NCBI RefSeq assembly: GCF_900091595.1
Contig: NZ_FMCW01000028.1
Location: 1-64,000, forward strand
DNA: 64,000 nucleotides
Direction: 5' to 3'
Source of the DNA: Micromonospora haikouensis
Lineage (GTDB): Bacteria > Actinomycetota > Actinomycetes > Mycobacteriales > Micromonosporaceae
Position 1 is the stretch's first letter. Every line of letters begins with the position of its first letter. The notes beneath the pieces are model-generated. The model saw nothing but the letters and a program-made list of their open reading frames with translations. It searched no databases and had not been told where the DNA came from. Made by a program: the position numbers and the translations under genes. Positions 61,652 to 64,000 of this stretch are shown one piece after another.

Positions 61652-62167
61652 GTGACCTGGACGGAGCCCGCCACCTGGTACGCCAACCTGCCCGCCTTCT
61701 ACGCCGCCACAGCCGCTTTCATCACCGACTCCGCGGGCAACATACTGCTGGTCAAGCCCACCTATCGCGATCACTGGGCCTTCCCTGGCGGGTATCTGGA
61801 AGATGGAGAGTTCCCGCATGTGGGATGCGCCCGGGAAGTCCAAGAGGAGTTGGGCGTTTCCGTAACGGTGGGAACTCTCCTCGTCGTGGACTGGGCTTCC
61901 CCTGCCGGCGAACGGCCACGCTCCCTCATTCACTTCACCTTCGATTGCGGGATCCTCAGCGACCAGAGCGACTTCGACCTACCCAGGCAAGAACTGGAAG
62001 ACGTTGCCTTCTTCCCGCCCGGCGAGGCTGAGCAGCGCCTCCCGGACAGCGTTTCCCCACGGATAGCTGCGGCTGCCGGAGCGCGAATCAGGCTAACCCC
62101 GGTCTACCTCACCGATGGGCATGCTCCTCGCCATCAGTCCCCAGGGTGGGAAGCACGGGAAGCATGA
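61652..62167 (+). CDS. Nudix hydrolase
   Basis: A 171-residue Nudix protein. The Nudix box is perfect and spans residues 47-69: G-YLEDG-E-FPHVGCA-REVQEE-LGV. The N-terminal FYAATAAFITDSAGNILLVK strand and a later LIHFTFDCGILSDQ complete the fold. It hydrolyses a nucleoside diphosphate linked to another moiety; the substrate is unknown. GTG start at 61652. The region is less GC-rich at third positions than the rest of the window, which may indicate transfer. It follows the two GntR genes on the same strand. Confidence 0.93.
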   Translation: MTWTEPATWYANLPAFYAATAAFITDSAGNILLVKPTYRDHWAFPGGYLEDGEFPHVGCAREVQEELGVSVTVGTLLVVDWASPAGERPRSLIHFTFDCGILSDQSDFDLPRQELEDVAFFPPGEAEQRLPDSVSPRIAAAAGARIRLTPVYLTDGHAPRHQSPGWEAREA

Positions 62168-62288
62168 AGCCCAGTGTTGTGCCATGCGCTCCCGAGGGCA
62201 CCCTCGGGCGGAGCCGTGCCGGCGTTCGTGCAGCGACTCTGCGGGGGTTCTGCCCGGCGTCCTGCGGTCGAACGGCTACGTTGGCCGC

Positions 62289-62639
62289 GTGGAAGCCACG
62301 CCGATCCGCGCCGCCCGGCGGTACCAGAGCCGACCGGGTCGCTGCGCCGTGGTCGTCGATGATCTCGCTGCTCTGGTCGGGCCGACCCACAGCGGCGTTG
62401 AGCTGCCGCACCGCCTGCTGTGGCGTCCTGACCGACAGGTAGACCTTGATCAGGAGTGGGCACTCACCGCGATGTACGAGACCGTCCTGACCGAGGCGGT
62501 TCGGGTTGACGAGCTGTCCGCCTGGCTGGACGGCCCGACGCTGATCCGGGTGTGGAACGATCTCTACCTGCCGCGTGGTGTGCGCCGCGCGTGGGAGGAG
62601 CGTCACCCGGTGCTGCGCCAGGTCGCGCGCGCCGCCTGA
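62289..62639 (+). CDS. Actinobacterial hypothetical protein
   Basis: A 116-residue soluble protein. HSGVELPHRLLWRPDRQVDL, DQEWALTAMYETVLTEAVRV, DELSAWLDGPTLIRVWNDLY and LPRGVRRAWEERHPVLRQVA are sequences I associate with a conserved actinobacterial hypothetical found near regulators and integrative elements. The function is unknown. GTG 62289 is chosen (EATPIRAARRYQSRP); the frame upstream is non-coding-like. The Nudix gene ends 121 bases before it. Confidence 0.75.
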   Translation: MEATPIRAARRYQSRPGRCAVVVDDLAALVGPTHSGVELPHRLLWRPDRQVDLDQEWALTAMYETVLTEAVRVDELSAWLDGPTLIRVWNDLYLPRGVRRAWEERHPVLRQVARAA

Positions 62640-62764
62640 TGCCCGATCCCGAACACACCGAGATTGCGCGCGTCGCCCTCGCTGTAGCCAGCAACACGAG
62701 TTCACTCCCGACGTAGTGCGGCTCCCGCAACGCTTCGCCGCCTGGCCCCGTCAAGCCCAGCGCA

Positions 62765-62822
62765 GTGATCAAGAGAAAAGCGTCAGAGTTGATCTCGACG
62801 ATGACGCTTTCCTCTTGATCAC
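62765..62822. repeat. GATC hairpin E5 with 21-base arms
   Basis: Left arm 62765-62785 (GTGATCAAGAG-A-AAAGCGTCA) pairs with 62802-62822 with a single mismatch, a 16-base loop containing another GATC. The stem is far more AT-rich than the surroundings. Confidence 0.8.
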
Positions 62823-62865
62823 GAGGGCGGGCGGGCCCGGCCACCGAGGAGGCGCAGGCGGGGCA

Positions 62866-62928
62866 TGATCGTCTGCTGGTTATGGAGAACTTGTCCGGCG
62901 TGTCGTCTCACAAATCAGCAGACGATCA
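62866..62928. repeat. GATC hairpin E6 with 13-bp arms
   Basis: TGATCGTCTGCTG (62866-62878) and CAGCAGACGATCA (62916-62928) pair perfectly and can extend by further pairs; the 37-base loop is AT-richer. It lies 21 bases past the treZ stop. Confidence 0.75.
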
Positions 62929-62949
62929 CGCCGACCAGCCCCGCTCCCC

Positions 62950-64000
62950 TCACAGGGCGACCACCGCCGCCGACTCCGGGGGGAGTTCGATGCGGTCGCG
63001 GGTGACCGAGACGCCCTCCTCCGTGGTCAGCAGCACCCGCCGCGCCACGCCCGGCAGGGTGATCCGCTGCGGCCGGCCGGCGAGGTTCGCCACCACCATC
63101 CGCTCGCCCCGGTGCATCACCAGGAACTGGTCGCCGTGCCGGACGTCGACGGCGTCGAGCCGGGGGTCGGACAGGTCGGGGTCGCTCTTGCGCAGGGCGA
63201 TGAGCCGCCGGTAGAAGTCGTACATCCGGCGGTGTTCGGGCTTGTCCAGCTCGGCCCAGTCGAGCCGGGAGCGCAGGAACGTCGCCCGGTCCTGCGGGTC
63301 CGGCACGTCGCCGGCCGGCCAGCCGTGCGCGGCGAACTCGCGCCTGCGCCCGGTGGCGACGGCGGTGGCCAGCTCCGGCTCCGGGTGGCTGGTGAAGAAC
63401 TGCCACGGGGTGCTGGCCGCCCACTCCTCCCCCATGAAGAGCATCGGGGTGAACGGGCCGGTGAGCAGCAGCGTCGCGCCGACCCGCAGCAGCGCCGGGG
63501 AGAGCGTCGCGGAGATCCGGTCGCCGGTGGCCCGGTTGCCGATCTGGTCGTGGTTCTGCAGGTACGCCACGAAGCGGTGCCCCGGCACGCGCTGCCGGTC
63601 GACGGGCCGGCCGTGGCTGCGCTGGCGGAAGCTGGACCAGGTGCCGGCGTGGTAGAATCCGCCGGTCAGCACCTGCGCCAGGCACTCCAGGGAGCCGAAG
63701 TCGGCGTAGTAGCCCTGCCGTTCCCCGGTGAGCAGGGTGTGCAGGGCGTGGTGGGCGTCGTCGTTCCACTGGGCGTGCAGGCCGTACCCGCCGGCCTCGC
63801 GGGGGGTGACCAGCCTCGGGTCGTTGAGGTCGGACTCGGCGATCAGCGACAGCGGCCGACCCAGCCGGGTCGACAGGGCCTCCACCGCCACCGCGATCTC
63901 CTCCAGCAGATGGGTGGCGCGGGTGTCGGGCATGGCGTGCACGGCGTCGAGGCGCAGGCCGTCGACGTGGTAGTCGCGCAGCCACATCACGATGCTGTCG
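62950..64000 (-). CDS. treZ: Malto-oligosyltrehalose trehalohydrolase, C-terminal part (5' end beyond window)
   Basis: The visible 349 residues are the C-terminal two thirds of a GH13 enzyme. VDGLRLDAVHAMPDT contains the nucleophile Asp, LIAESDLNDPRLVTPREAGG the catalytic Glu, and YLQNHDQIGNRATGDR the third acid. YGLHAQWNDDAHHALHTLLT and MLFMGEEWAASTPWQFFTSH are TreZ hallmarks that separate it from glycogen branching enzyme. It cleaves trehalose from maltooligosyltrehalose made by TreY. The N-terminal part lies beyond base 64000. Hairpins E6 and E5 follow its stop. Confidence 0.93.
   Translation of the reverse strand, partial: DSIVMWLRDYHVDGLRLDAVHAMPDTRATHLLEEIAVAVEALSTRLGRPLSLIAESDLNDPRLVTPREAGGYGLHAQWNDDAHHALHTLLTGERQGYYADFGSLECLAQVLTGGFYHAGTWSSFRQRSHGRPVDRQRVPGHRFVAYLQNHDQIGNRATGDRISATLSPALLRVGATLLLTGPFTPMLFMGEEWAASTPWQFFTSHPEPELATAVATGRRREFAAHGWPAGDVPDPQDRATFLRSRLDWAELDKPEHRRMYDFYRRLIALRKSDPDLSDPRLDAVDVRHGDQFLVMHRGERMVVANLAGRPQRITLPGVARRVLLTTEEGVSVTRDRIELPPESAAVVAL

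Larger units (their letters stand above)
62640..62949. other. 310-bp convergent junction holding two long hairpins
   Basis: Contains hairpins E5 and E6 and no gene I can support. Both hairpins lie between the stop of the conserved hypothetical gene (+) and the stop of treZ (-). Confidence 0.7.

Overview
The window is high-GC actinobacterial chromosome. It shows near-saturated G/C third codon positions, frequent GTG starts, purine-rich Shine-Dalgarno sites, short overlapping operons and many families typical of actinomycetes (Rv3520c-type LLM enzyme, GpgS-type glycosyltransferase, SecA2-like ATPase, ANTAR regulator, SigB/F-type sigma factor, CebR-like operator). Four copies of an intergenic palindromic repeat with a conserved GAAAGCGTTAAC core resemble repeats I associate with Micromonospora and relatives. 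A Micromonosporaceae origin is my inference, not a database result.

Layout. 1-8.7 kb: tail of a cut-off gene, uppP with an F420-type oxidoreductase, aldo/keto reductase, DUF5703, a His-tailed acidic protein, an M20 peptidase, a hemerythrin-like protein, a LysR regulator and small genes. 8.7-12 kb: a second-type ClpC ATPase and a NYN-like protein. 12.1-16.8 kb: a tightly packed four-gene operon built round an EccC-like FtsK/SpoIIIE ATPase with coiled-coil partners and a membrane protein; its function is unknown. 16.8-18.4 kb: a short Gly/Asp-rich peptide made of four near-identical 21-residue units, immediately followed by a JmjC/cupin oxygenase. This looks like a ribosomal-peptide precursor with its modifying hydroxylase. 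18.6-20.1 kb: secreted GH10 xylanase with a CBM2 and a CebR-like operator. 20.3-26.7 kb: MFS exporter, DUF2267, a membrane-anchored protein and a double ABC exporter operon. 26.7-30.2 kb: a divergent pair of uncharacterised genes, DUF72, a DksA-type zinc-finger protein and a uridine-kinase-like protein. 30.3-33.5 kb: two paralogous receiver-less winged-helix regulators, then rhodanese, cysteine dioxygenase-like and cupin genes. 33.6-39.2 kb: DUF3500, a methyltransferase, DUF2231, GAF-ANTAR and SecA2-like. 39.3-43.9 kb: a sugar-metabolism cluster (dehydrogenase, Gfo/Idh/MocA, GpgS-like, GT4). 44.1-48.5 kb: DUF4383, STAS-HATPase fusion, ctaD, sigma factor. 48.7-56.1 kb: an unrecognised 479-residue protein, a ThDP oxidase, a Vms1/baeRF-type protein, two membrane proteins and a GCS2 ligase. 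56.1-62.6 kb is the most accessory part: a frameshifted and an intact SUKH-like gene, a pentapeptide-repeat protein with unstable DNA repeats, an XRE regulator, two minimal GntR proteins, a Nudix hydrolase and a hypothetical gene. The window closes inside treZ.

The convergent junctions carry two kinds of inverted repeat. One is the GTTAAC-core palindrome (four copies). The other is a set of GATC-containing double-stem hairpins, which occur as pairs at 27.84-28.01 kb and 62.77-62.93 kb and singly at 57.34 kb. No rRNA, tRNA, CRISPR array, transposase or integrase is visible.
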